Shown: piece after piece, positions 34,892 to 47,300 of the stretch
How the letters are laid out: every line of letters starts with the position of its first letter
Numbering within the stretch: the first letter of the stretch is position 1
From: Zygnema circumcarinatum
Taxonomy: Eukaryota; Streptophyta; Zygnematophyceae; Zygnematales; Zygnemataceae
Length of the DNA: 64,000 nt
Assembly (NCBI GenBank): GCA_037447605.1
Contig: CM074813.1
Span: 1,154,802 to 1,218,801 of the forward strand
Reading direction: 5' to 3'
The notes under the pieces: model-generated
Database searches by the model: none
Seen by the model: only the letters and a program-made list of their open reading frames with translations
What the model was told of the DNA's origin: nothing
Made by a program: the position numbers and the translations under genes

Positions 34892-35360
34892 GGTCCGCTC
34901 AAGCGTGCGGACAGCATCCCGTTGGGAAGTGTCCACGTTTTTGAATTAAGTTGTTTGGCCGATTCGGCATCTCCAGACATTCCATAATGCAGGCAGTGAT
35001 TTAAGTTATGCTTCACTCGCCACAGAGCACAGAAAGACTCACAGTACCACCAAGCCATTTCCTCCAAACGGCAATTCTCTTTGGAAATGTGAAAGTCGGG
35101 CTTCCAAGCCGCCGCGTTCAGCTCCATTCCTTCATATTCCCTCGGTTTCCGCCATCTTCATTTCATCAAGGTTTTTTTTCACATCCTTTCTACATCAAAC
35201 GAGCAGCCGCACTTACATCGCAATCATCGCATCCTCCTCCTGTTCTCACACATAGTGTACAAATGTATGCTCCTGCTGCAGATGGACCCCTACGTCACAT
35301 CTCCCTCTCCTCATTGGCAGCTAAAAAATACAAAATTGCGGTTACACCATCCATGCCAAA

Positions 35361-38300
35361 CTAGGCGTAAAGGTCAACGCCCCAAAAGGCGGCGGGGTTG
35401 TTGCTTCTCGCCTTCATGTCGAGGGAGGCGATCTTTTCCATGTCCTCTGAAGAAAGCTCAAAATCGAAAACGTCAAGGTTCTCTTTCAGTCGCTCCACTC
35501 TGTTGGACTTGGGAATGACAACGGTGTTCCTTTGTATCCCCCACCTCAGCACCACTTGAGCCGCCGTTTTGTTGTGCTTCTTTGCCAACTCCTGATTCCC
35601 CCAAAGGCAAACAGTGGAAGGCAGATTTAGTCTGTTGTTCTAAAGCCAAACCTAGAAACTTCAGAACAAGAATTTACAACAAAAAAACTAGGCTGAATCT
35701 GAGAGACGGGGGTGGGAGAGGAGGGGGAGGGGGAGGGGAAAGAGGGAGTTGGGGGGGGGGGGGGGGGGGGGGGGGGGNNNNNNNNNNAGAAGGAGAGGCA
35801 GAGGACGAGGGAGGGAGGAAATGAGAAACGCAAGCCGGGGAAGTATCCGCTTAGGGAGAGAGAGAGGGACAGACGAAGAAATTGTCATTAAACATTGGCT
35901 GATTGGCGTAACTTCAAAATACAAGACACTAAAGCTAGAAGAAACTCCCTTACTTCCAACTAATCCTACATCATGAAGGAACTGTAAATTAGCGATTAAA
36001 ACTTACATGAATGAGAGGGTCTTCCAGTGGCGACCTCGACTTGAAGAGCTCCACATTCGCTGCAGCGCCCCCGAGCGGCGTATGAGCCGTCACAGCCACT
36101 CCGTGCTTCTGGCAGAACTTTACGAGCGAGTCTCTTTGGAAGTATGGGTGGGTCTCCACTTGGTTCACCGCTGGCTTGATTTTGGAGTATGCGAGGCAGT
36201 CCCTGGTCAGGTAAATGTCGTAGTTACTGCAAACATGCCGACGGGAACGTGTTGCAATCGTGAGAAAGAATAAAGCACGGAGCACGATTCGTATACCGTG
36301 TGTAAGAAGAATAGAAGGTTAGCTTACGGAACTCCCAGTTGTTATCTCAGGGCGAGGTATTATTCAGGTTCGAGTTATGGGTCCAATTGAAGTGGTGTCA
36401 AGGAGAGTGGTAAGAGTGATGCTGAGGGAAGTAAGCAATGTGATGTCAATGGAGCCGTGAAATTTCTGTTAAGAACCCTCTTCCTCATAGAAGAGAAGGC
36501 AGCCAAGCAACTCGAAGAGGGCTACGCCTGATGATGTCAAGGCATGCGATGCATGTGATGTTGGCACCGTTACACCATCACCTGATGCCAATGCTCCGTA
36601 CAAGGCCCTCTTCAACCAGCCCCTCCATGCCTCTCCATGTACTCTCCAGCGACACTGTCACGTCTATGTCCAGCACTCCATCATCTCCTTTTGCACTGCT
36701 TGTATTTCCGACACCTGGAACCCCAAAAAAAAGGAAAACCAACTCCAAATAACCAACAAGACAACATTCTATCCCAAGAAAGAAACTATGCCGGAGGTCT
36801 CACGTCAAACATTCCTCTACTGGCCTGTCAGTCCCCATAATTAGAAAAGCCAATTGACAGAAAGAAAATCGGACTAAAGACCTGACCGAGGATCCTATGC
36901 ACGTGAAGTAAAACAAAGTCAAACTGACGGTTGAAAACGAAGCATAAAGAGTCACCTGTATGTCGAGTAGCAACCGGAAAATGGACGAGGTATAGGTCAA
37001 GATATGTGAGGCGGAGTTTTTTGAGACTGTCGAGACACGCCTCTCGCACATGCGCATGGTCGGAAGTCCACAGCTGTAACAGCATAGAACTGCCCGAGTA
37101 AGGTCACAAGACGATTCGTAAACTGACATTATGCAATGCGCATTAGACTAAAAGACTCAGTCAAAGTAGAGTCCGCTCCTGCTCTTGCTTGTTTTTCTCA
37201 GTCCCCTGGCTTACTCCCTGCCTTCCTCCTAGCCACTCCTTCCATCTCCCGCTTTCCAACTCACGTTCCCTCTCGTCCGTCCTTTCCAGCTCTTCCTCTG
37301 CCTTACGTCATTGCCACCCTTACCGTCCTTTAATTCATTTCTCCCTTTCTTCTCATCTCTCTTCCGTGCCACTTTTTCCCCTGAGCCCTTCATGTCTGCA
37401 TCACCCGCTTGCTTTGCTGCATCAACCTTTTCCACTTTCCCACTCTCCCTCACTCTCTTTGCGTTTCTTGTGGATGATTGTCCTCCTAGCTAGTGCAATC
37501 ACATCACAAAAGGAAGTCCCTCTCTTACACGGCCTAGAGCCAACGCCACCAAACATACGGTCGTGCATGCGTGCGTGTGCAACTCTCCATAAGAATATCC
37601 CTATTACATACAAATCATAGTCACACTAGGCACATGTCATCTGGTGCTACTCTCACCGAACCTTTGTAGTAATGAAGAGCTCTTCTCTCTTCACAAGTCC
37701 CTCCGTGAGAACTTCCTCTAAGCCTTCGCCAACCTCTGCCTCATTCTTGTAGTCCGCTGAAAACCGAAAAAGGATTGACAAGGAGGGTCTGGGTGAAAAT
37801 AGGAATATATTTTGGACAAGTGAGCATTAGACTTGTACTACGCTTATGGATACATCTCAAATTAGGATTCCAAAGGTTGATGCTGAGCTCACGGGCAACT
37901 ATGGGTGGTCCAGACTGCGATTCTGTAAGGTTTGAAGACCCGAACAATATTAGGGCTAGAGTTTGGACAGACGTAGATTAGGTTTGGAATCTGGAGTTTA
38001 GATCAGTGTTAGACTTGGACATAAAACTGAAAACATGGTACAAGTTAAGGCAAAATACGCATGGAGGTAAGTTTGGATGAAGACTAGGATCTAAATTCTA
38101 CCAGAATCAGTGGTGTAACGGTCACTTTCAGACATATCATATAATTATGATCAGGGTTCGCATAGGTTCACTGTTAACGAAGCTTCCGGGGTAAGCCAAA
38201 TCACTAGCTTGCGTAGGTAAGAAGACGAGTTGGAGTGGACTTGAAATTGCAATTGGTCTAAAATTGGAAGGAGGGCTAAAGTACAATTAACAGAGAATAA

Positions 38301-38763
38301 AAAAATAGCATCAATGAAAAGTTTAGCATTAGGATTAACATTAGAACAAAGGCTAAACAAACTACTAAAATTGACTTGGATCAGATACTCTATTAAAAAA
38401 TAAGCTAAAACCATTTTTTTTCTCAAAGTTTGACATAAAACTAATATAAGCACCACATGGAATAAATATTAGGGCAAATGTGAGCACCGCAATCACAACT
38501 AGGGCTACAACACCAACTCATTTAAATTTACAGCTGGCAGTAAGATTAACGCTCCAAATAAATGGTATCGAAATTAAGAGTGCCTAAAGGCGAAATGCAT
38601 CCAAGCAGAGAGGACTACCTGCGCAGTCGAAGTGGCGGTACCCGATCTTCACCGCCTCCTTGACGAGCGTCCTCAGCAGCCCGGGGTCGGCCCGCCACAC
38701 TCCCAACCCCACCACAGGCATGGCGTGGCCCGTGGAGAGCGCCAGTGACGGCGAGGAAGCCAT
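35361..38763 (-). CDS. Aldo-keto reductase of the aldose-6-phosphate reductase / sorbitol-6-phosphate dehydrogenase type
   Basis: Exons, high to low: 38763-38619, 37756-37662, 37073-36956, 36714-36582, 36226-36007, 35591-35361. They give 313 residues, the usual family length, with consistent phases. The AKR tetrad is present: Asp in HFDCA, Tyr in ADYKNEAE, Lys in LFITTK and His in LYLVHFP. Further family motifs are [26 protein letters not shown] and [14 protein letters not shown]; the end is FWGVDLYA. Plant relatives reduce glucose-6-phosphate or mannose-6-phosphate with NADPH to a polyol phosphate in the cytosol, as a step to sorbitol or mannitol. Substrate cannot be read from sequence. A 10-N gap lies in the last intron. 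A G-box core lies about 245 bases upstream of the start codon. Confidence 0.92.
35778..35787. other. Assembly gap (10 N) after a poly(G) run
   Basis: Ten undetermined bases follow a run of more than 20 G residues, inside the last intron of the aldo-keto reductase gene. The coding sequence is not affected. Confidence 0.95.
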
Positions 38764-39007
38764 GGCTGCCGGCGAGGGCAACTGCAGAGGGAGAGGGAGT
38801 GAGAGAGGGAGCGAGAGAAAGTGAGCGCGAGAGAGAAAAGCGAGCGCGGGGGAGGCCGGCCGGGGGAAGGCCCCTTCAGGAGTCACGATAGAGCTAATAT
38901 GTATCGGCTTGCGATACATATCGAGTACAACATCCAACGATCTGTTCGCGACCAAATCCGACGGTTCACATCCAACGAATCTCTATACGGCACCGCCGGA
39001 TGTGCGC

Positions 39008-39013
39008 CACGTG
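39008..39013. promoter_or_regulatory. G-box core upstream of the aldo-keto reductase
   Basis: GCCACGTGGA context, about 245 bases upstream of the start codon at 38763. GTACGG copies lie 40-50 bases away (39047-39064). The rest of the 38764-39466 spacer shows no coding content. Confidence 0.4.
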
Positions 39014-39466
39014 GATCATGCAAATATGGACGCATGTCCTGGTGATGTACGGCAGTCCGTACGGCCCCTCAATTTTGCGCGTGGAGACGTTTGGCGACCA
39101 CTTTCGTTCGTTCGCAAAAAAAGATGAAAGGGAGGGAACGCGCGGAGGGGGACGAGGTTGGAGTGATGTTGGAAGCGACGGGGGCCGAGGTTGGACGGAG
39201 GTTGAATGGGCTGGACAGGCCTGGAACTGGGAGTGGTGCAAGCGATGGATGGAGCAGACCTCACTGGGAAGACGGGAGAAACTGCTTTTCCTGAAAGCGA
39301 AATTGAACATGTGCTGCTCCATCGATTGAAGCAAAAAAATATAATAATTTGGTCCCCATTGCCCTTCCTTGCAATAGAGAAGCCGAGAAGACATGTCGTG
39401 CATGCATAGCTGGTGACCAGCAGACAAGCTAGCTGTGCCTTGTAGCATATTATTGCCCTCTTTATT

Positions 39467-42400
39467 TTAAGTTTTGCATCTTTTCGCGAACGGGTCGCAG
39501 TGGGGGTACTCCTGCAGGTGCGGGTGGGCGAGCTCGCTCTCCTCAAAGCACGCGCAGCGCAGCTTCACGCCCTCGCCCTGAGTGGGAGAGCCGGCTCGAA
39601 ACACTTTGCGAGGGTACCCAGACTCGCACCACACCTGTCGTGAGGGAGGGAGGGAGGGAGGGAGGGAGGCGAGGAGCAACAAGCAGCGCGCGATCCTTTG
39701 TTTAACAGTGTGAACAGGGGGGAGAGGTGTGGTAGCGAAGAGAAGTAGAGCAAACGCAGAGACGGGGAGAGTGGAGAGGGAAGGAGTTGAGATACCATGA
39801 AAAGATATGAAGAGAGAGAGGAGAGGGCAAGGGGCAAAGGGGAGAGGGAGTAAAGAGGGAGAGTGGAGGGAGTCAGAGTCAGAGAGAAAGTGGGAGGGGG
39901 CGGGAAGGGAAGAAATTGTAGGGAGAAGAGGGAATGGGAACGGACTCAGAGGGCGACCAGTAAAGGACATAGATAGGAAGGAAAGACACGCAAGAAGATA
40001 GGAAGCGGGTGAGGGCAAGTCGAGAGACAGAGGGAGGGAGGGATGGGCAAACAAGGAGAGAAGGGGGAGGGGAGGGAGGGAGAGAGAGTAACAAGAGTGG
40101 GAGGAAGAAAGAAGAGCTCGCACCTCGCCGCCCTCATCCTGTGTCCACTTGGAGTTACAAGATTTGTGCTTGTCATCCTCCGCTTGGAGCTTCGCCAGCT
40201 CCTCTCTTGCCCTCTTGAAGCGTCGGTGGAGTGAGATAAGCGTCTTTGTTGGCCTGCCATCTGACTCGTAAAATCGTCCAACCAGTTTTCCCACAAGCCT
40301 GCATGGCAAATTCCCCAAAAATCCCAATGATCTGACATGCGAAACAGAACAACGATCATAACAATAGCAGACAAGTAGCTAGAGGGTGATTGAGGGGAGG
40401 GAAAAGATGTAGAGCAGGGTAGAGGAGAAGAGAGAAGGACGGAGCAAGAGTGACGAGAGAAAAGGAGAGCCCAAGACAAAGTCTACGCCGAATTTAAGCG
40501 CAAAAGCTTAGGACAAGCATACGGCTGAACACATCACTTCAAAAGATATCTACAAACCAAAAACAAAGGGAATCAGAAATTGGGTACAACGAACACTTAC
40601 GGATAAGTCTTTTTATAAAATTCTAACCATCCCTCCAAGCTCTTCAACTGCATCCCATCAAATAAAGTAGAAAAAAAAGATGATAAGTTCATGTGCAACT
40701 AAAAAACTGTCATGAATCTTAGAAACAGGACTAAACTCGACAAGCCTCGTCTTGGCTGCTTTCAATGACCGATGCAACTGCAGGATCAAACAACATCATC
40801 AAAGTTACACTTCTGCACATCACTCGTCCGCATCAGATCGCATCTTTTGGAGCAAGTAAAGATGCAGCGCATGCTACATCACAAGATGATGTCAAATGCA
40901 GGGCGTGGAAAGCATACACTTGAGTGATCGGCCATAGTGGAGCATGCTTGTTATGCAAGATTGTGATGTTCACAGCGGAGTACATCATATAGCATGACCA
41001 CAATTTCTTCCATCCATCTTACCTGCTCGTTCGTGAGTTTAGAGACGTCATCCGTTAATCCATCTCCTGCATCATGAAGGTCCTAGTTTAGAAATATAGA
41101 TTAACACAAAGACTAGCGCCATCCATAGACAACAGTTAAGCAAGTTGAGCAGAAATGCTGATTGAATTCGTCCTTTCCCGTGAAGTAAAGAAGTCAACAT
41201 GCAGAGCTGGTGCCCAGTCATCGATACTCACCTTTAAAATTTCCAGATACAAATGCACGAGAGGCATCCCTGCACAGAAAACGGCTCCCATGAGATCTTC
41301 ACGCCCTAAACGTTACTCATCTTCGTGTCCCGTGCCAACAATTCTTCTCCACTTATTCTCCCCCTCTCCACCACCCCCCCACCACCCTCTCCTATTGTCC
41401 CTCTCTCTCCCATCACCCCTCTGACCCCTCACCTTGACTTCTCCCACTGTTCCTGTCCATCTCGTTCCTACCCTCCTGAACTTTTCTAATCTTCACTCCT
41501 TCCCTTTCAACTTCGCTTACCACCCTCTCCCCCTAAGCAGGGAGACAGGCTGGCAACGAAACCAGCCTCCACACTTTAAAATCGAAACAAGTTGTACGGC
41601 ATTTGCTTTCAGCTAAAATGCCACCGAATCTGCTTACTTTCTACAGTTTGGAGGCTTCAGAGTTTCCAAGTAAATTAAGGGCTGAAGTACTCCAAGGGTT
41701 TCCAAGAATTCTGGGTTCTAGAGTGGGCTAATGAGACGACTAGGTCGAATGACCGATGCAGATTCTTCAGTCTCGTTAGGGTTTCAGAATACCCGGACTT
41801 GAGAAAGAAGGGGCTTTTGAAAAGCCTTTACAGAGTCCATGGAATCATGTAGGTGAAATTGAAAATTATCTCACCTTCCACAGAAATGATTATAAGACTT
41901 CCCCTTTCCATAATGTTGGGCTCCCGATGTAACGTCGAACACAGAACTGAAAACATGGAAATTCTCTGTTAGAGACGTTGCTCACGGGTGTGGCGAGATT
42001 GAAAGAGATCCTAAGCACAACAATACTAGGAGAAGTGTGCCAACCCCCAACTCTGAAAACCGTAGAAATAACAGGAACCCTTGAAGCTGTGATTCGACAT
42101 AAATTGACCTGATCTATTGGAGGCGCTTAAAATTTTATATTTCGAATGGACAACGCACCCCGTAATACTGAGCAATAGTCCTTTCGTGCGGTCGGCTCCG
42201 TTGTACAAAGCAATTTGATCGGGCGACCATAGAGTCTGCATCCAGGAGTGCAAAAAAGATCAATATGAAAGAATTAGGTTGGTTGCTCGCGGACTAAAAC
42301 TGCATTCTTTCGCACCAATTTAATGAATGGACAGATTAAGAATAAAGCCACGCTTTTGTTGTCAGGGGATAAGGAGTAAAGGGGTAGAGTAAACGAAAGT

Positions 42401-42789
42401 GAGAACGCGTGAAAGAGAGCGGGAGGACAAGGACGAGAGAGGGGGTGAGTGAGGACGAGGGATGGAGGGAAGGGCGAGCGGGAATGGGAGAAGCAATGCG
42501 AGAGGCTCCATTATTGGGAAAGGCCAATTCAGAGAGAGAGAGGGAGAGCGTGAGTAGACCTCCCAGCCCGTGGCTCACCCACCTCCGACAGCACTTTCTT
42601 CTCCTTGGTCGCCTGGTAATAGCAGAAGCTGAAGGTGACAAAGCCGGCCATGAGCATTCCCATGTACGCCGCCCCCCGTGACTCTGGACCCGTGGGAGGC
42701 TCCGGTGGCGGGGGCGCTGCCTCAGGGAGAGGAGGTGGGGGTGCGGCTCCTATGACGACTCGCTGCTTTAGGCCCTCGCGGGTCTCCAT
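39467..42789 (-). CDS. Membrane-anchored cytochrome b5-like heme-binding protein (MSBP4/neuferricin family)
   Basis: Exons, high to low: 42789-42583, 42235-42159, 41946-41875, 41269-41232, 41066-41023, 40647-40601, 40298-40124, 39634-39467; 275 residues with all phases agreeing. Order: Pro-rich N-terminus, one membrane segment (AAYMGMLMAGFVTFSFCYY, about 40-58), b5-like domain (LWSPDQIALYNGAD, VFDVTSGAQHYG, YNHFCGRDASRAFVSGNF, about 70-150), then the family tail WLEFYKKTYP, GKLVGRFYESDG, NSKWTQDEGGEVWCESG and a Cys-containing end, CDPFAKRC. The match is to plant membrane steroid-binding protein 4 and animal neuferricin (CYB5D2). The family binds heme in a secretory or endomembrane setting; its physiological role in algae is not established. 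Long CT-rich introns (sense strand) split the b5 domain into very short exons of 38-77 bases. Confidence 0.88.
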
Positions 42790-43009
42790 GGTGGGAGAGG
42801 AGAAAGGAGAGAGGAAGGGGAGGGGGACAAGAAGAGAGTTGAGGGAGGAGGCAAGTGGGAGAGAGCTGAAGAGGGCGAGAGAGAGTGAGAAACGGAGATG
42901 CCGAGAGAGCGGACGGAAGGGAGGCGCAAGGTTGGCGTGAAGACGGAAGGGTGGAGGGGAATGTGGTAAGCGAGAGAGGGAGGGTGAGAAAGGAAGATCG
43001 GGCCAGAGG

Positions 43010-43165
43010 CTAAAAGGCTGCAGACCCAATTCTATTATCTCGAAAGGATGCAAAAGTGCCTTGAAGCGCACTCAGAGCAGCCAAGCCGGTCAGAGCTGCA
43101 GCGCTCTTCAAGGCCTCGACCTTCGTGACTTGCGGAAGCTTCGCGGTGGTTTTGTCGGCGAGAGA
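43010..43165 (-). CDS. Possible terminal exon of an unrecognised small protein
   Basis: On the minus strand a frame reads SLADKTTAKLPQVTK, then an Ala/Leu-rich hydrophobic stretch (AAALTGLAALSAL) and stops at 43010. The composition looks more like protein than the neighbouring frames. The same frame has a stop about 45 bases upstream, so an acceptor near 43160 would be needed. I could not find the rest of the gene, although 43165-44325 has room for it. It lies only 220 bases upstream of the MSBP4-like start codon. It could also be chance. Confidence 0.25.
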   Translation of the reverse strand, partial: SLADKTTAKLPQVTKVEALKSAAALTGLAALSALQGTFASFRDNRIGSAAF

Positions 43166-44325
43166 TCTCCCAGAGAATCGCCAAAATCACATGCAATGCC
43201 GATCCGAGTGTCAGAAATGCAGCAATGCCCTCTTCGTTCGTATTCTGTACTTCTAAAGAAAAAAAAAATGTCTGTCTGCAATTTTGCCCTTTTTGAAAAA
43301 TATTTTTCAACCGACTGCGTTGGTGACCAACATGCACGAGAGATGCATGCGCCATGTTGCTCGACGGGCTGGACGCCGGGGCTCAACTGCTTAGGAAAGG
43401 GAGAGAGGCAGAGGTTCAGAACAGCGTTCACGTGCTCAACGAACTTCCTTAACATCTTACACGAAAAGCACATCGATGGTCAGTGTCTGGCAAATTCTGA
43501 GCCATGGACTTCACTATGCCAACAAGGCTGACTTTGCCTTCCAACTGCTTCAAGGGATATTCATATCTACCCGTTCATTTCAGATTTGAAGAGGTCAAGG
43601 GGGGAAGGGGGGAAATTAATTAGGTCTCAATCTTCGCATCAAATTTACAAGTTTGGCTTCTCAACATGCCATGCACGTCTGCAAACTAGACAGCCGCAGC
43701 TTTGGTTGCATGCTTTAGTAGTGACGATGAGGACGAACCGCCATCAACAAATAATATTCAAAACCCCCAACACACGACAAATTCTTGTACATTGAAGTTC
43801 TCCATTGAAAAACAGACTTGAGTTATCTATTTAGCCACTGAAAAAAACAGCCTTCATTGAGTTGCACGGGCGAACAAGTCCGCACGTGCTTATTTTGAAT
43901 ACATCCGACTGACATTGATGACATTTACTTAAGCTGGCACTAGATTACATCTCAGTACAGAGTTTGCATTGGTCGCCCTTCAGAAAGAAGAATATTTTAA
44001 ATGTATCAAGCTGGCGTGAATGAATGCCACAACGAAACCAGAGCCTAAATAAAATGTGCATCTAGTGCGACATCAAGACGTATCTTCCACCAACGCAGGG
44101 ATTTAAAAGACTTGAAATGCTTTTCCTGATCGCCTGCCATCGCTTAGTGAACATGCCCTCCCCGGAATACCCAGCCGGGCATCAACCCCAACAGCCTTCT
44201 TCATTTACCAAAGGAAGCGCGCAATTCCTTCAAAATCCTTCTTCCCAGAATTCCGACCGTTCCACAACTTGTTGTCCTGTCAAGCCATACCCTTCTGCAT
44301 GCAGGGCTCTGCTAAATTTCCGGCT
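43166..44325. other. Spacer without a confident gene
   Basis: Short frames only, none with a recognisable domain. Contains the 3' flank of the DA2-like gene next to 44325 and possibly missing exons of the small frame ending at 43010. Confidence 0.4.
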
Positions 44326-47300
44326 TCAACAGACAACCCGAGCTGTGAGTTGGGCTTCCGAACCACTTGTCTGCTCCTGGGTGTTCGCAGTTCGTGCTTC
44401 AGCTTCAGTTAAGGAAAGAGCCATAGCTAAAGCCAATTGCTCCTCAAAACTCTGCGGAAGATTTTCTAGCTCCTCCATAGTGTCCACTTCTGGTATATCA
44501 GACCGCCCGCTTGAACTTCTCAAACTGCGCTCACCATCCATAGAACCATAAATGAAGCTTCGGAGCCTGACAGGGGTGCTCCCGTCGTTCTCCGGTGCAT
44601 CATCCAACAAATTCGGCAAAGTAACATGCTCGGCCGAAGAGTCATTCTGCTGGGTAGACCCTTCTAGCAAGTTGGTCTCAGGAATGGACGCATCAACCAT
44701 CAGGTCTGGCAGAGATATATGGTCTCTATAAAGTTGATAGCTTTCCGGTGACACTTCCCCCAAGTTTGAGTTCATAACCAAATCCGGCAAAGCTACAAGC
44801 TCTCGTTGAGAAGGAGGGCGCCTAAGGGACGATCCCGGTGGCACGTTGATAGGCTCATCTTCCATCAAATCAGGAAGAGCTATGAAGTCTCTTTGAGAAG
44901 GAGGCCGTCGGAGCGAAGGTCCTTGCGTCACATTGGCGTTATTGATAGGCTCATCTTCCATTAAATCGGGAAGCGCTATTGAGTCTCCCTGTGAACGCCA
45001 AAAGTCGGTATTCGCAATGGAATTTTCTCTAAGTAGGTCTGGCAACTGTATGTGAGAGTTGATTCCTGCAGATCCACTACCCGAGCTACTCATATCCTCT
45101 CGTTCGGAGTCAGATACCTCCGCTAAGAAGGAAGGCAATTTGATGCTTCCTCGAGTAATGCCTTTACACTCAAAGGCAGGTCTCTTGGGGTCACCTTTGA
45201 GGCTAGCCTCACCTACAGCTCCATCCGCATCCCTCTCATCCTGTCGAAACATTACCTCTTCCTTCCCGCTCGTGGTTTCCTCTCCCCCAAAACTCCCGCC
45301 CATTTTCTCCATCGGTGAGATTTGATGTGCCCCGGTAGAGCTTGTAAAGGCACAGTCATCTTCTGTTGCTCTTGATGGCAATGAGGACTCAGGTGATTCA
45401 AATGTCGCCCTCTGCTCTTGAGCTGAATCGGAGGGGTACCTGCTCACATCAGTTGCAGGCTCCGGATCCAATGAGCTTGCCTCCCTTGCGAATCCTATAT
45501 TTTCTGAAACTTCGGAAGATCTGCAAAAGTCCTGCAGAAGCAATTCATAACTTCAGCAAAGTTTAAAATTAGACTCACTTTGACAAGCGAAATGAATTGC
45601 AGTCTTCACACTCTCTTCATTGGAGTGCTTGAAAAGAAAACGGGGCTAGACTCTAGTCATGGTGACCAGCACGGCTAAAAGTGGAGGTTGTTTCAAAACC
45701 ACACAGGCCCTCCAAGCACCCATCCACGTCAGGAAACCAGTGACTCGTCCAACCTACCTTGCAAACGGAAATGGTACGTAGAAAGGAGCACGCAGGTTTT
45801 GCAAAAGTAGGCATCACTCAACTGAATTGCGTCAACTTACTAGTTCATGCATAACCAAAGTGAGGCAAATTTTCATGACTCCCAATCCTTCCGAACTAGA
45901 AATGTCATGCATCACCCCCCTTCTTCTGTGAGTTGAAGCAGGAAATCTGCAGCAGTAAACCTTCAGAACATGCACTGATGATATTTACCTGCAGCGACTG
46001 CCTAATGGCTTCTCTCAGCATAAGCTCCTCCACATCAACGTCAAGCTCATCTTCATCACTGTCAAGCCTTTCCCCAAAAACTCCAAAATCAGTTTCCTCC
46101 CAACTTCATCTTCCTGCTTTTAATGCTGAAGGAGTCAGTCAAACCATCCTGCCTAAAGAATCTCGCTGAAAGATTCATGGAGATCCATACTCCACCGCAT
46201 ATAGCAAAAAATCTCAGGTTTACAGCACCATACAGTTCAGACTCTGTCCAACAGAATAGAATACCCTCAAGTATGCAACCCACGTAGCAAAACTCTGCCA
46301 AATGTAGTAAATGCCTGGGATGTGTTGCACACTCACCTCCCTGACGAGTTTGAAAGGACGGGAGGCATCCACCTGCCTGAGAGAGACGGACTATTCCCTC
46401 CCCTTCCCACCATGCCACTTCCTCCAGACGCAGCACTACCTTCAATTGTCTCAGCAGAAGCATCCCTCCCACCTGACCGAGCTGTCCCCCCCCCTTCCGG
46501 ACTCAAAGCAGCTCGTAACCATCCCAGTCCCTCTCCAGTGGTTTCCGATGTAGGCGCACTTCCACGCGAGCCCCTGAAATGAAAGAGGAGGTCCAAGTCT
46601 TCCCGTGAATCCTCACGTAAATTTGTTCGGAAAGAGCTTGGTCCTGATGCCAAGAGATGATTGGGCTGAATCCCTCCAGAGCCCAAGCTCGAGCCCCGAA
46701 ACCAAATGGAATCTGAAGGTTGCGCTGAAGCATTAGAATAGCCTGCTAGGGAGCTGGGTTCTCCTTCATTGATACCCGCGGGGGTCAAAGATGACCCCCA
46801 GGCAGGCCAAGGGGCCACAGAGGGTTCAGAAGGTAAGCGAGAAGGGTCCCCTGCTGTGCTTAACGTGCTAGATGATGAAGGTTGAGAAGAAGTTGCATTT
46901 GAGCCCTCCTGATCTATATCTCGGGCCAGAGGAAGCCCAGCTGCTTTCGCCTTCTGTCTTTCTTCATCAGCGAGCAGTTCTTGCCGCTCGATTCGAATCT
47001 TCGCCTCAATGACTTTTTGCTCTTCCTGCAACATCCGCGATCGCGGCCGTCAAGACATGACAGCAATAACTGCATGCGCTGTAAAGGGAGATAGAGAGAG
47101 AGGGAAGGAGGAAAAATAAGGGAGGCAAAGGAGGGCAGGGTAGGACAGGAGACAGATGAAGGAGGCAGAAGGCCACAAAGACAAAAGAGAGACTAAGGGA
47201 GAGAGAAACTGTAAAAGGGAAAACGGGGACCATGAACAGAGAAAGCTGGGGGAGGAATAGTGAGCAACAAGGGCGAGAGAAATGGATATGTACAACAAAG

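Larger units (their letters stand above)
32901..35360. other. GC-rich gene-free region with repeated G-boxes
   Basis: Strongly GC-rich from 32900 to about 34600, with many stop-free frames that are composition artefacts. It contains perfect GCCACGTGGC palindromes, several GTACGG words (33726, 33880, 34640, 34764) and TGACGTGAC/TTACGTGAC words near 34527-34555. From 34980 it becomes AT-richer and should include the 3' UTR of the aldo-keto reductase gene. Most plausibly it is a distal promoter or CpG-rich regulatory domain of the clock gene. Confidence 0.45.
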
